Source: Qipengyuania_B sp965214525 (GTDB lineage: Bacteria; Pseudomonadota; Alphaproteobacteria; Sphingomonadales; Sphingomonadaceae). Taken from it: a DNA stretch of 64,000 nt. Below the pieces are notes generated by a model. The model did not search any database. It worked only from the letters and a program-made list of their open reading frames with translations, and was not told where the DNA came from. The position numbers were made by a program, and so were the translations under genes. Of this stretch, positions 27,788-36,715 are shown piece by piece; positions within the stretch are counted from its first letter, which is position 1; each line of letters starts with the position of its first letter. The stretch covers positions 1,426,001-1,490,000 of the forward strand of contig OZ243959.1 of NCBI GenBank assembly GCA_965214525.1, given 5' to 3'.

Positions 27788-29075
27788 CCGCTTCGCGGCG
27801 GAACGCGAAGCGACGTCGGTAAGTCAGACAACGCCAAAGCCATTCGAGCGGGCCGTAGCGATAACGCTGCAACCACGGCTTCGACCAGCTCAGCATCACC
27901 ACCCAGACGGCCAGCACCACGAGATATAACTGCGGACGGTTGAGGGTGCCGTACAGCCCGAGCGCCCAACCGTGAAAGACGAACAGCATCAGAAGCGATG
28001 TCCCGAGATAATTGCTGAATGCCACGCGTCCGGCGGCCTTCACGCGATCGGTGAGCCACCCCGTACTACTGGGAGCATAAGCGGCCAATAGCGCTGCAAG
28101 GCCAATCACGACGGGTAGTCGCGGTAACGGGCTGAAACCGACAAAGGCGCTCAGCGTACCGTAATAGGACAGGCCTGTCGTAGTAATCCACACGGCCAAA
28201 GGCAGGGTGATGGCTGTGCCCACTACGAAGCCGATCCATCCCCAGCGCTTGAGCTTTGCGCGCGCGATACGACCATCGAACAGGCCGAACCGGTACAACG
28301 CCATGCCGATCAATATCAACGGAACAGTCTCGGTCAGGGCAAGCATCAGATAAAGCAGCGGCTCGGTGCCGTGTTCCATCAAATTGTACGCGACCCAGGA
28401 CGGGTAATCGCCTTGGATGATCAGCGCCGCCTCCGCCCGACCAGACGCAAGCTCGTCGGCCATGTCGGTCTGCAGATCGGCCCGCATATCAGCGTAAGGC
28501 GCGATTGTGCCGAACGGCGTATCGGCCACGAAGATCAGCGGCCCCACCGACGCCAACAGCACGAGTGACCCTAGCCCATATCCGATGAGCCCAACGATAA
28601 GCTGCGTGCGCGCCGCCCACTTGATGCAGGCCAAGCCGATGAAGCCCGAAAACGCGTAGGACATCAGGATATCCCCACGCCAGATCAGATAGAAATGCAC
28701 TGCCCCGAAGACCATCAACCAGGCAAGCCGAAGCGCTTGCAGACGGCGGGTCGCGCCTTTCGCCCACGCTTTCTCCATGAACAGATACAATCCCGCCCCG
28801 AACAGCAAGGTGAACAAACCGCGCATCTTGCCATCGACCAGCACGAATTGCGCGGCCCACAGGATCCCTGCCGGATCGCCGTCCGGAACGAGGAACGCCC
28901 GGGGGTACATATAGGCCGCCATCGGCTGACCGAACGCGACGATATTAGCAAGCAGTATCCCCATCACGGCAATGCCACGAATGAAATCAAGGCTTTGGAT
29001 ACGCGCGTGCGTTCCTCCAAGCGGAGCGAGTTGGTCGGGGGTGGTATCGTGCTTCAACGGTTCGGCAGTATCCAC
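27771..29075 (-). CDS. DUF418 domain-containing membrane protein
   Basis: A 434-residue multi-pass membrane protein of the DUF418 family. The N-terminal motif SLDFIRGIAVMGILLANI is typical, followed by about ten helices and the C-terminal DUF418 block with conserved aromatic and proline residues (GRVAFSNYLGTSLLMLFVFHGWALGLYG, WSKPWLQRYRYGPLEWLWRCLTY). Relatives are often tied to acyltransferase-3-like folds, but no activity is proven. GTG 29075 is preferred because AAGGGAAAA sits just upstream; GTG 29165 would add 30 residues. It stands alone. Confidence 0.85.
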   Translation of the reverse strand: MDTAEPLKHDTTPDQLAPLGGTHARIQSLDFIRGIAVMGILLANIVAFGQPMAAYMYPRAFLVPDGDPAGILWAAQFVLVDGKMRGLFTLLFGAGLYLFMEKAWAKGATRRLQALRLAWLMVFGAVHFYLIWRGDILMSYAFSGFIGLACIKWAARTQLIVGLIGYGLGSLVLLASVGPLIFVADTPFGTIAPYADMRADLQTDMADELASGRAEAALIIQGDYPSWVAYNLMEHGTEPLLYLMLALTETVPLILIGMALYRFGLFDGRIARAKLKRWGWIGFVVGTAITLPLAVWITTTGLSYYGTLSAFVGFSPLPRLPVVIGLAALLAAYAPSSTGWLTDRVKAAGRVAFSNYLGTSLLMLFVFHGWALGLYGTLNRPQLYLVVLAVWVVMLSWSKPWLQRYRYGPLEWLWRCLTYRRRFAFRREAVNPSI

Positions 29076-29283
29076 GTCGGTTTTCCCTTGCCGCGAAACG
29101 ACGCGATGCGCGCCCCTGTTATGCGCAACGGGAATGCGAGGCAAATGCCTCTCCACCGCGGTCACGCCACGTAAATCGATCCGTCGGGCTTAACTTTAAA
29201 TTAGGGGTAGTCTGCGATTGCAAACAGGAGCCCGGCTACGGGCATGGACTGTTATCCTACGGAACCATTCAGGGGGATCGACT

Positions 29284-30003
29284 TTGCGAGTTTTGGCTTT
29301 GGCATCGCAAAAAGGCGGATCGGGCAAAACAACCCTATCCGGCCATCTCGCCGTGCAGGCGCAACGCGCGGGGGCCGGCCCTGTCGTGCTGATCGACATT
29401 GATCCGCAAGGCTCGCTGGCCGATTGGTGGAACGAGCGGGAGGCAGAATATCCTGCTTTCGCGCAAACGACCGTCGCGCGGCTGGCCAACGATTTGCAGG
29501 TACTACGACAGCAGGGCTTCAAGCTGGCGGTGATCGACACCCCGCCCGCCATTACCATGGCCATCCAATCCGTCATCGGGGTGGCGGAACTTATCGTCGT
29601 GCCGACCCGGCCAAGCCCGCACGATCTGAGGGCGGTCGGCGCCACGGTCGATCTGTGCGAACGTGCCGGCAAACCGCTGGTCTTCGTCGTGAACGCCGCG
29701 ACGCCCAAGGCGAAAATCACGTCCGAGGCGGCAGTCGCCTTGTCACAGCATGGTACGGTCGCGCCCATCACGCTCCACCACCGGACCGATTTCGCCGCAT
29801 CGATGATCGACGGTCGCACGGTCATGGAGGTCGATCCGGGCAGTCGTTCAGCGATCGAAGTGACCACTTTATGGAAATACATCGCCGATCGTCTGGAAAA
29901 GAACTTCCGCCGGACGGTCTTTGCCAATCCCAAGACGACCGTCCAATCGACCGGACAATCGCGCCCATCGGGTCCGGGGTTTGGTCGCCGGGTCGCACAA
30001 TAA
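29284..30003 (+). CDS. ParA/MinD-family partitioning ATPase
   Basis: A 239-residue cytosolic Walker ATPase that likely forms dynamic gradients on the nucleoid or membrane. The deviant Walker A is ASQKGGSGKTT (about 8-18), followed by DIDPQGSLADWW and VIDTPP. It is too short for a MinD membrane-targeting helix and ends in a basic, proline-containing tail. The start is TTG 29284, behind a strong AGGGGG. It heads a three-gene cluster with the RHH protein (37 bases later) and a TPR/SPOR lipoprotein. No parS or classical ParB is seen, so it is probably an orphan positioning ATPase and not the chromosomal ParA. Confidence 0.88.
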   Translation: MRVLALASQKGGSGKTTLSGHLAVQAQRAGAGPVVLIDIDPQGSLADWWNEREAEYPAFAQTTVARLANDLQVLRQQGFKLAVIDTPPAITMAIQSVIGVAELIVVPTRPSPHDLRAVGATVDLCERAGKPLVFVVNAATPKAKITSEAAVALSQHGTVAPITLHHRTDFAASMIDGRTVMEVDPGSRSAIEVTTLWKYIADRLEKNFRRTVFANPKTTVQSTGQSRPSGPGFGRRVAQ

Positions 30004-30039
30004 GCGAACGCGCGCGCAGGTTAGCGGAAGGGGAAAGCC

Positions 30040-30522
30040 ATGACCGACGAGGCATTCGCATCGCTGACGCCCAAGCTGCTGGCGCGCAAAGGCGGTGCCA
30101 AGCCCGCCATGCGTTCGCAGATGGGCGCTTTGCCCCAACCTGCGGACGCACAATCGCTAGACGATCTGGGTTGGAACGATCTGGGGGAAGATGCTCCGGT
30201 ATCGGCCGACGTCATCTCCATCGCGCAGACCCGCAAGGACGAACCCCGCCACGCTTTGCCGTTCACGCCTGGTTTGCAAGCGGCGGAGCTTGCGGATGAA
30301 CCGGTTGCCAAGGCCAGGAAGGCAAGCAGGAAAACGGTGGCCAAGGATCGCGCGGCATTCACGCTGCGGCTCGACACCGAACGGCATTTGATGCTGCGCC
30401 TTGCCTGCACGTTGAAAAACTGCAGCGCCCAGCAATTGGTGACCGACGCGCTTGATGCGCTGCTTTGCGACATGCCGGATGTCCGGCAACTGGCCGCCCA
30501 GGTGGCGCGCAACAAGAACTGA
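30040..30522 (+). CDS. Ribbon-helix-helix protein, probable partner of the ParA ATPase
   Basis: A 160-residue protein. Residues 1-110 are low-complexity, with a conserved acidic segment (DDLGWNDLGEDAP) and a basic stretch (KARKASRKTVAKDR). The last 50 residues look like a ribbon-helix-helix fold: a beta strand AAFTLRLD, then two helices (TERHLMLRLACTL, CSAQQLVTDALDALLC). Small RHH proteins act as ParB-like DNA-binding partners of ParA in several plasmid systems, so I infer the same here. The gene sits between the ParA gene and the TPR/SPOR gene (14 bases downstream). No family name can be given with confidence. Confidence 0.7.
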   Translation: MTDEAFASLTPKLLARKGGAKPAMRSQMGALPQPADAQSLDDLGWNDLGEDAPVSADVISIAQTRKDEPRHALPFTPGLQAAELADEPVAKARKASRKTVAKDRAAFTLRLDTERHLMLRLACTLKNCSAQQLVTDALDALLCDMPDVRQLAAQVARNKN

Positions 30523-30536
30523 AGAGGATCCTCACC

Positions 30537-31895
30537 ATGAATATCGCATCGAACACACGCAAAGCACGCCTCCTGGGGTTGGCGCTGGGCACGGCGATCG
30601 CATCGGGCGCGCTATCGGGTTGTGCATCGGGGCAGGCTCCGCATGCCGATCTCTCCGCTTCAAAGGCGAACTCTGCCTTGCAGCGAGGCAACAGCACCAA
30701 AGCCGTACGCCATGCCGAGGCTGCGGCACTTGGTGAACCGCGCAACGCCGCCCATCGCGTCACGCTTGGCATGGCCTACCTGCAGGAGGGTCGGTTCCGC
30801 TCCGCCGCGACCAGCTTCGAAGAAGCGATGGAACTGGGCGACAGCGATCCCCACACGATCGTCAGCCGGTCCTTGGCCCTGACTGCCATCGGGCAGCCGG
30901 CCCAAGCCTATCGCCTGCTCGACGCTCACCGCGAGACTCTTCAACCGGCCGATCTTGGGCTTGCCTTGGCGTTGGCTGGCGATCCCGGCCAAGGGGTAAT
31001 GATCCTGGGCGATGCCCTGCGATCCGGCTCCAACGACGCCAAGACGCGCCAGAACTTCGCTTACGCCCTGGCCCTTAGCGGGGACTGGCGCTCTGCGCGC
31101 ATCATGGTGGCAGAAGACGTGCCTGCCGACAAGGTGGGTGACCGGATCAACGAATGGGCGCAGACCGCCACTCCCAATCTGTACCGGGAACGCATTGCCG
31201 GATTGCTCGGCACGGCCGTCGATCCTGCCGACGCCGGACGGCCGGAACGGCTGGCTCTGGCAAACCATGCAAATGTCGAAATGATGGCGGCAGAAGCCGT
31301 CGCGGATCGCGAACTCCCCAGTTTGGCGCACGCCGTCCCGCAAGACCTGTCCTACAAAGCCCAAGATGTGCATGTGGGCGACCCGGTCGCGGCAGAAGGA
31401 CCGATGCGGGTTGCGCTCGCTCCTTCGCAAGCCAGCCAATTCGAACCGCGCCGTCCCGCTGAGGTCAACCGTCCGGCAACGCAAGCGGCCGTGGCGCAGC
31501 AAAGCAAACCTGCAGGATCACCCGCTGCGAAGACGGCGGTGACTAATATCGGCTCGGCGAAGCCTGCAGCAGCCAAGCCGGCCTCGCTTACGCTGGTGCC
31601 GGGGGATCATCTGGTGCAGCTGGGTTCGTATCTCACCGAAGCCGACGCAAAGCGCGCCTGGGGCGTGTTTCAATCGCGCTATCCCGTGCTGTCGAAAGCC
31701 CAATTGGTGGTGACCCGTGCCGAGGTCAAAGGCAAGACCTACTACCGTGTCGCGGCAGGCAATTTGAACCAGGGATCGGCGCAGGGTTTGTGCGGGTTGG
31801 TCAAGCGCAGCGGCAACGGTTGCATCGCCTACGCGAAGTCAAAGCCCCTGCCCGGCGCGGTGGCCGCACGCCCGGTGCGGGTAGCCAGTCGTTAG
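30537..31895 (+). CDS. TPR and SPOR domain lipoprotein
   Basis: A 452-residue envelope protein. A lipobox follows the N-terminal hydrophobic segment (ALSGCASG, acylated cysteine at about 29). Residues 40-220 are TPR-like repeats (RGNSTKAVRHAEAAALG, YLQEGRFRSAATSFEEAMELG). A proline/alanine-rich linker follows, then a C-terminal SPOR domain (about 355-430: LVQLGSYLTEADAKRAWGVF... YYRVAAGNL), which binds denuded glycan at septa. With the upstream ParA and RHH genes this could place a protein at the division site or pole. Start ATG 30537, with GAGGA upstream. A strong terminator lies 74 bases after the stop. Confidence 0.85.
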   Translation: MNIASNTRKARLLGLALGTAIASGALSGCASGQAPHADLSASKANSALQRGNSTKAVRHAEAAALGEPRNAAHRVTLGMAYLQEGRFRSAATSFEEAMELGDSDPHTIVSRSLALTAIGQPAQAYRLLDAHRETLQPADLGLALALAGDPGQGVMILGDALRSGSNDAKTRQNFAYALALSGDWRSARIMVAEDVPADKVGDRINEWAQTATPNLYRERIAGLLGTAVDPADAGRPERLALANHANVEMMAAEAVADRELPSLAHAVPQDLSYKAQDVHVGDPVAAEGPMRVALAPSQASQFEPRRPAEVNRPATQAAVAQQSKPAGSPAAKTAVTNIGSAKPAAAKPASLTLVPGDHLVQLGSYLTEADAKRAWGVFQSRYPVLSKAQLVVTRAEVKGKTYYRVAAGNLNQGSAQGLCGLVKRSGNGCIAYAKSKPLPGAVAARPVRVASR

Positions 31896-31968
31896 ATTTC
31901 ATGCTTGCGTTAAAGGTTTTGGTAAGGAATTTGTCGTAAACAAAACTGCATACCAAACCCCTTTTTCG

Positions 31969-32002
31969 AGCCCCCGCGCCGAGCGCCCGGGGGCTTTTCT
32001 TT
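31969..32002 (+). terminator. Rho-independent terminator after the ParA-RHH-SPOR cluster
   Basis: An 8-bp GC stem, AGCCCCCG paired with CGGGGGCT, around an 11-base loop is followed directly by TTTTCTTTT. It lies 74 bases after the SPOR gene stop and just before the end of the convergent pyrC homologue. Confidence 0.85.
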
Positions 32003-32019
32003 TCTCGCCCCGCATCGCC

Positions 32020-33256
32020 TCAGGCAGCCGCCGCTACCCGCACGCCGCCCTTGTATAACTGGCAGGCGAGACCTTGCAGTGGCTGGCGATCGAAAGGCGT
32101 ATTGATTGCACCTTTTTGTTGCACATCGTTCACAATCCACGGAGCGTCCGGATCGACGATGACGATGTCCGCATCGAATCCCGGCGTCAATTGTCCCGAC
32201 GATACATCGAGCAATCGGGCCGGCACAGTGGCCATCATCCGCCAGGCTTGTGGCAAGGTAACCAAGCCATCGCGAACCAAGCTCAAGGCTCAGGGACAGC
32301 AGTGTTCGCGCCCCCGCCATGCCTGGTGCCGCATCCGCAAACGGCAACCGCTTTTCCTCGACATTGCGCGGATCATGGCCGGAGGCGATCACGTCGATCG
32401 TGCCATCGGCAATGGCTTCGCGCACCGCCAGCCGGTCGCTTTCGGTGCGCAACGGAGGCGAAAGCCGGGCGAAACTGCGAAACCCGGCGAGCGCCAGTTC
32501 AGACAGCGCGAAATGCGCCGGAGTGACGCCTGCGGTCACCCGGATACCGGCTCGCTTCGCCGATCGCACGAGGTCCAGACCCACCCGCGTGGTGACTTGC
32601 CGGATATGCAGCCGCGCGGCAGCCATGCTCGCCAGCTGGAGGTCGCGCGCGATCGCCAAGGCTTCGGCTTCTGCCGGAGCGCTGGGCAAGCCTTGACGCG
32701 ACGCCATCTCCGCCGCAGTAGCCACCGCAGGTCCGGCCAGCCCGCCATCCTCGGCGTGGGCGATCACCACCTCGTCCAACATTGCCGCGTATTGCAGCAG
32801 CCGGAACATGACGCCGCTGTCGGCGAGCCAGGTGCGGCCCGTTGCGATACCACGAGCGCCAGCCTCGCGCATCAGCGCTATCTCGCTCAATTCCCGCCCC
32901 AGCAAACCACTCGTCGCCGCGCTGAAGGGATGGACCCACAAATCGGGCTTGCCACTTTTCGCGATGAAATTCACCCGCGCCGGGTAGTCGAGCGGCGGCG
33001 TCTGGTCGGGCATCAACGCCACGCGGGCGATGCCACCCATATGCGAGGCGGCTTTATCGACCGCGAACACCCCGTAATCGACGAGCGCAGGGGCAACCAG
33101 CTTTCCCCGCGCGTCGACAATCTCGTCCTCCGGTTGCGGATCGATGGCTCCCACCGCTACGATCCGTCCGTCATCGAAGCGGATCGATCCCTTCGAAACC
33201 TCATCCATGCCGATCAGGCGGCCGTTGCGGATCGTAACCGGTCGGACCTGTTTCAC
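32020..33256 (-). pseudogene. Non-catalytic dihydroorotase homologue (PyrC'/PyrX), one-base frameshift
   Basis: A dihydroorotase homologue paired with pyrB. It lacks the metal-binding H-x-H near the N-terminus (the equivalent site reads LVDYGVFAVDK), as in the inactive PyrC' subunits that only stabilise aspartate carbamoyltransferase. After TLLSLSLE (about 32280) the frame is broken. It continues one frame away as LVRDGLVTLPQAWRMMA to the usual C-terminus (PGFDADIVIVDPDAPW). Removing one A of the pair at 32279-32280 (forward strand) restores it. GTG 33256 overlaps the pyrB stop by 4 bases. A disabled gene or a sequencing error are both possible; a functional homologue is usual in this operon. 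Confidence 0.85.
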
Positions 33257-34284
33257 AGCGCGTGATCCTGCGTCCAGCCCGCAATGCCCCGCGCCCGCCG
33301 GGTCAGGACATCCAGACAGGCCATCCGCATGGCAACGCCCATCTCCACCTGCCGGGTGACAAGCGAGCAACCGGGCAGGTCGGCCACCTCGCTATCGATC
33401 TCCACCCCACGGTTCATCGGGCCAGGATGCATGACCAGCGCATCGGGCGCAGCCAGTTGCAACCGTTCGCGCGTTAGGCCGAACAGGTAACGATACTCAC
33501 GCTGCGAGGGTATGAACTGTCCCCCCATCCGCTCGTTCTGAAGCCGCAGCATCATGACGACATCCGCCCCTTCGATCGCGGCATCGAAGTTTGTGAACGG
33601 CACGCCGCCCATCTCCTCCGCGGCAACGGGCATGAGGGACGCCGGAGCGCACAGCCGGACGGTCGCGCCAAGAGCCTGCAGGCAAAGCAGGTTCGAGCGC
33701 GCTACCCGGCTGTGGAGGATATCTCCGCAAATGGTGACGATCAGACCGGTGAAGTCGTCGGCTTTCTGCCCCCTTTCGCGCATTGCGTCGCGCAAGGTCA
33801 GCGCATCGAGCAGAGCCTGGGTTGGATGCTCATGACTGCCATCTCCGGCGTTGAGCACCGGGCACCGCACCTGCTGCGCGATCAACGCGACGGCGCCGGA
33901 ACTGCCGTGCCGGATGACGATGGCATCGGCGCGCATCGCGTTGATCGTGATCGCGGTGTCGAGCAGGGTTTCGCCCTTCTTGACGCTCGATTGCGCAGCA
34001 TGCATGTTGACGACATCGGCCCCCATCCGCTTGCCGGCGATCTCGAACGAAAGCAGGGTGCGGGTGGAATTCTCGAAGAACGCGTTGATGATGGTCAGCC
34101 CGCTTAACGCGTCGCTTTGCCTTGATGACTGGCGGTTGAAGGCGATCCACTGTTGCGCTTCGTCGAGCAGGTACAGGATCTCGTGCCGCTGCAACTGCGC
34201 GATGGCTAGCAGATCGCGGTGCGGGAAAGCTCGCGATCCCGCTGGATAGCGGTTGTCGTGCGAAGAAGAGGGGGCGATGCTCAT
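33253..34284 (-). CDS. pyrB: Aspartate carbamoyltransferase catalytic subunit
   Basis: Condenses carbamoyl phosphate and aspartate to carbamoyl-aspartate, the committed step of pyrimidine synthesis. The 343 residues show the carbamoyl-phosphate motif ENSTRTLLSFE, the SSVKKGETLLDT loop with the active-site lysine, and GDGSHEHPTQALLDALT. The aspartate-binding HPGPMNRGVE lies near the end. The start is ATG 34284 (MSIAPSSS); an in-frame upstream start would add a poorly conserved stretch. Its stop overlaps the start of the PyrC homologue, so the two are coupled. No pyrI is present, consistent with a PyrB-PyrC' class A complex. Confidence 0.95.
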   Translation of the reverse strand: MSIAPSSSHDNRYPAGSRAFPHRDLLAIAQLQRHEILYLLDEAQQWIAFNRQSSRQSDALSGLTIINAFFENSTRTLLSFEIAGKRMGADVVNMHAAQSSVKKGETLLDTAITINAMRADAIVIRHGSSGAVALIAQQVRCPVLNAGDGSHEHPTQALLDALTLRDAMRERGQKADDFTGLIVTICGDILHSRVARSNLLCLQALGATVRLCAPASLMPVAAEEMGGVPFTNFDAAIEGADVVMMLRLQNERMGGQFIPSQREYRYLFGLTRERLQLAAPDALVMHPGPMNRGVEIDSEVADLPGCSLVTRQVEMGVAMRMACLDVLTRRARGIAGWTQDHAL

Positions 34285-34402
34285 CGACGGTGACGGCCTA
34301 ATCAAGCGGCGCGATCCGCTCAAGCACATTCAACTGGACCGCATGTCCCCCCGCGCTTACGAGCAGATGATGGATAACGCCCGCAGGATCACCGCATCAT
34401 GA
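34277..34402 (+). CDS. Candidate small protein, 41 residues, coupled to sppA
   Basis: An open frame of 41 codons (MLIDGDGLIKRRDPLKHI..., ending RRITAS) preceded by GAAGAGGGGGCG, a good ribosome-binding site. Its TGA overlaps the ATG of sppA in the ATGA arrangement, and its start lies head-to-head with that of pyrB. The composition is charged and protein-like (many R, K, D and M). It is soluble, with no signal. I know of no family for it; translation and conservation need evidence. It could act as a leader that couples translation into sppA. Confidence 0.45.
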   Translation: MLIDGDGLIKRRDPLKHIQLDRMSPRAYEQMMDNARRITAS

Positions 34403-36270
34403 GTTTCGCAGGTAAAATCTGGCGGTTGCTGGTGGGCATCAAGGATGGTCTGAGCCTCCTGTTCCTGCTGTTGTTCTTCGGCATCCTGTTCGCCGTGTTG
34501 ACGGCCCGGCCCAGCCCAGCCCAGGTACGCGAAGGTGCGTTGCTCCTGAAGCTCGATGGTCTGGTGGTCGAAGAACGCAGCCCGTTCGACCCTTTCAGCG
34601 CTCTGCTGGCACAGGAAGCACCGGTCCGCGAATATCCTGCCCGTGACCTCGTCCGCGCGATCGATGCGGCGACGGATGATGCCCGTATCAAGGCAATCGT
34701 TCTCGATCTGGATACCTTCCTGGGAGGGGGCCAGGTGCACCTTCAGGAAATCGGGACCGCGCTTGCACGGTTTCGGCAAACTGACAAGCCGGTACTGGCC
34801 TACGCCACGATCTATTCCGACGATGCGGTGCTGCTGTCTGCCAACGCGAGCGAAATATGGGTCGATCCGCTGGGGGGTGCCGCTATTACCGGACCAGGCG
34901 GCAATCGCCTGTATTTCGCCGGATTGCTCGATCGGCTGAATGTAACCGCCAAGGTATACAAGGTCGGCAGCTACAAATCCGCCGTGGAGCCGTGGACGCG
35001 CAGTTCCATGTCGCCAGAAGCGCGGGAGAACGCACAGGCGCTGTACGGCTCTCTGTGGGAAGAATGGCAGGCTTTCGTCAAGAAGGCGCGTCCGCAGGCC
35101 GATATCGAAAGGTTCGCTCAACAACCGGCGCGCTATGTCGCGGCAAACCGGCAGGATATGGCGCGCGCGGCGCTGGCAGCCGGGCTGGTCGACAAACTGG
35201 GCAGTCGTTACGCATTTGAGGAAAGGGTCGGCGAACTGGTCGGCGTCGATGGAAGCGCGCCGCAAGGTTATGCCCATAGCGAGCTCACGCCGTGGCTGCA
35301 GGATATCGGGACCGACCTGTCAGGCGAGGCTATCGGCATCGTCACCATCGCCGGTACGATCGTGGATGGCGACGCTGGTCCGGGAACGGCGGGCGGAACG
35401 CGCATTGCGGATCTGCTCGACGATGCGCTCGACGCCGATCTTGCCGGATTGGTCGTGCGGGTCGATTCCCCCGGAGGCTCCGTCCTTGCGAGCGAGGAGA
35501 TTCGCCGCGCACTCGTTCGTCACAAGGCCCGCGGCATCCCCGTTGCCGTATCGATGGCCAACGTCGCGGCAAGCGGCGGGTATTGGGTCGCCACCCCGGC
35601 GGACCGCATCTTCGCCGAACCCGAGACCATCACCGGCTCAATCGGGATCTTTGCGGTTTTCCCGACCTTCGAGCAGCTGGCTGCGCAATATGGCGTAACC
35701 GCCGATGGCGTTCTCACCACGCCCCTGTCCGGGCAACCCGACCTGATCGGCGGTCTTACGCCCGAAACCGACGAATTGCTGCAGATGGGCGTAGAGAAAG
35801 GATACCGTGACTTCCTGGTCCGCGTCGCCAAGTCGCGTAATATCTCGCTCGCGCGAGCCGATGCTTTGGGCCAGGGCCGCGTGTGGGACGGGGGAACCGC
35901 CCGGCAGATCGGGCTGGTCGATCAGTTCGGTGGGCTGCCCGATGCGGTTGAGTGGGTCGCCGCGAAGGCTGGCCTGGAGGACGGCGGTTGGCACGAAGTC
36001 CATCTGGGGAACGCACCAAGCTCCTACGACACCCTCCTGAGACGCTTGTTGATCGGCGACGAGGACGACGCGACCGCGCACGACATCGTAGGCATGTTCG
36101 CGGCAAGGCAGAACGCGGCATGGGTGCGCATGGAGGCGGACATCACGTATCTGTTCGGTACGAACGGGCTACAGGCCTATTGCGCGCAATGCCCCGTCCC
36201 GATGCGAGCCAGCCCGCCGCCGCCAGGGTCGCCAAGTGTATGGGCGCGCTTGTGGGCGTTCCTGTCCTGA
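34399..36270 (+). CDS. sppA: Signal peptide peptidase SppA, 67-kDa type
   Basis: Inner-membrane serine protease of family S49 that digests cleaved signal peptides. The 623 residues have one N-terminal transmembrane helix (LSLLFLLLFFGILFAVL) and two tandem S49 domains. The N-terminal domain carries the catalytic lysine (VGSYKSAVEPW), and the C-terminal domain the nucleophilic serine (NVAASGGYWVATPAD) with the family motif ETITGSIGIF. The length matches the E. coli tandem-domain form, not the short Bacillus form. The start overlaps a small upstream frame. The gene ends 88 bases before tRNA-Val(CAC). Confidence 0.94.
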   Translation: MSFAGKIWRLLVGIKDGLSLLFLLLFFGILFAVLTARPSPAQVREGALLLKLDGLVVEERSPFDPFSALLAQEAPVREYPARDLVRAIDAATDDARIKAIVLDLDTFLGGGQVHLQEIGTALARFRQTDKPVLAYATIYSDDAVLLSANASEIWVDPLGGAAITGPGGNRLYFAGLLDRLNVTAKVYKVGSYKSAVEPWTRSSMSPEARENAQALYGSLWEEWQAFVKKARPQADIERFAQQPARYVAANRQDMARAALAAGLVDKLGSRYAFEERVGELVGVDGSAPQGYAHSELTPWLQDIGTDLSGEAIGIVTIAGTIVDGDAGPGTAGGTRIADLLDDALDADLAGLVVRVDSPGGSVLASEEIRRALVRHKARGIPVAVSMANVAASGGYWVATPADRIFAEPETITGSIGIFAVFPTFEQLAAQYGVTADGVLTTPLSGQPDLIGGLTPETDELLQMGVEKGYRDFLVRVAKSRNISLARADALGQGRVWDGGTARQIGLVDQFGGLPDAVEWVAAKAGLEDGGWHEVHLGNAPSSYDTLLRRLLIGDEDDATAHDIVGMFAARQNAAWVRMEADITYLFGTNGLQAYCAQCPVPMRASPPPPGSPSVWARLWAFLS

Positions 36271-36358
36271 CGGAACTGCATCTGCACTCACTTGCGAAGC
36301 ACCAGCACCTCGCGTAAGTGCGCTCACCTGCCTGTGACAAAACTTGTCAGAAACCGGC

Positions 36359-36433
36359 GGGCGCGTAGCTCAGTGGTAGAGCACACCCTTCACACGGGTG
36401 GGGTCACAGGTTCAATCCCTGTCGCGCCCACCA
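36359..36433 (+). tRNA. tRNA-Val (anticodon CAC), probable integration site
   Basis: A 75-nt tRNA with acceptor stem GGGCGCG/CGCGCCC, discriminator A and encoded CCA. The anticodon stem-loop CACCC-TTCACAC-GGGTG gives anticodon CAC (Val). The T-loop is GGTTCAATCCC. Everything to its right is mobile-element or accessory-type DNA, so the 3' half of this gene is the probable attachment site. No second copy of its 3' end was seen in the window. Confidence 0.95.
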
Positions 36434-36619
36434 TGATTTCAGGTACTTAGCTGACATCATGGATTGTGTATGAAAAAAGTATGAAAAAGATTCGTGGTCA
36501 CTGCGTGCGGTGCTGAAGCAGTTTGCTGGCGAAAAATGTCGGATCAGTGGTCTGCCCAGGGCCCGACGCACAGACACCTGAGCCGCCTCATTCGCAAACG
36601 CTTCATTCCTATGCCGTTT
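36434..36619. other. Left edge of the accessory island, no gene recognised
   Basis: I see no convincing coding region between tRNA-Val and the AlpA promoter. Directly after the tRNA, at 36468-36489, an 11-base unit GTATGAAAAA(A/G) occurs twice in tandem. This could be an integrase arm-type binding site, but that is a guess. No integrase gene is visible next to the tRNA. Confidence 0.4.
36468..36489. repeat. Tandem 11-bp direct repeat beside the tRNA
   Basis: Two adjacent copies of GTATGAAAAA followed by A or G lie about 35 bases after the tRNA-Val end. Short direct repeats near an attachment site are typical of integrase arm sites, but A-rich repeats also arise by chance. Confidence 0.45.
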
Positions 36620-36650
36620 GTTCTTTTTCTGTTCTTTTTGCTTTCCTACA
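36620..36650 (+). promoter_or_regulatory. LexA-like operator and promoter of the first AlpA gene
   Basis: GTTC-N7-GTTC at 36620-36634, the direct-repeat motif bound by LexA in alphaproteobacteria, is followed after 7 bases by TTTCCTACA (36642-36650), 65 bases before the AlpA start. The same 31-base arrangement recurs, inverted, at 57058-57088 with only 5 differences. The duplication is direct observation; LexA as the binding protein is inferred. Confidence 0.7.
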
Positions 36651-36715
36651 CCCGAGAGCGTTTGGTATCCCGCAATCAATCCTGGGGAGGATCGCTATGA
36701 TACCAGGAAGACAGG

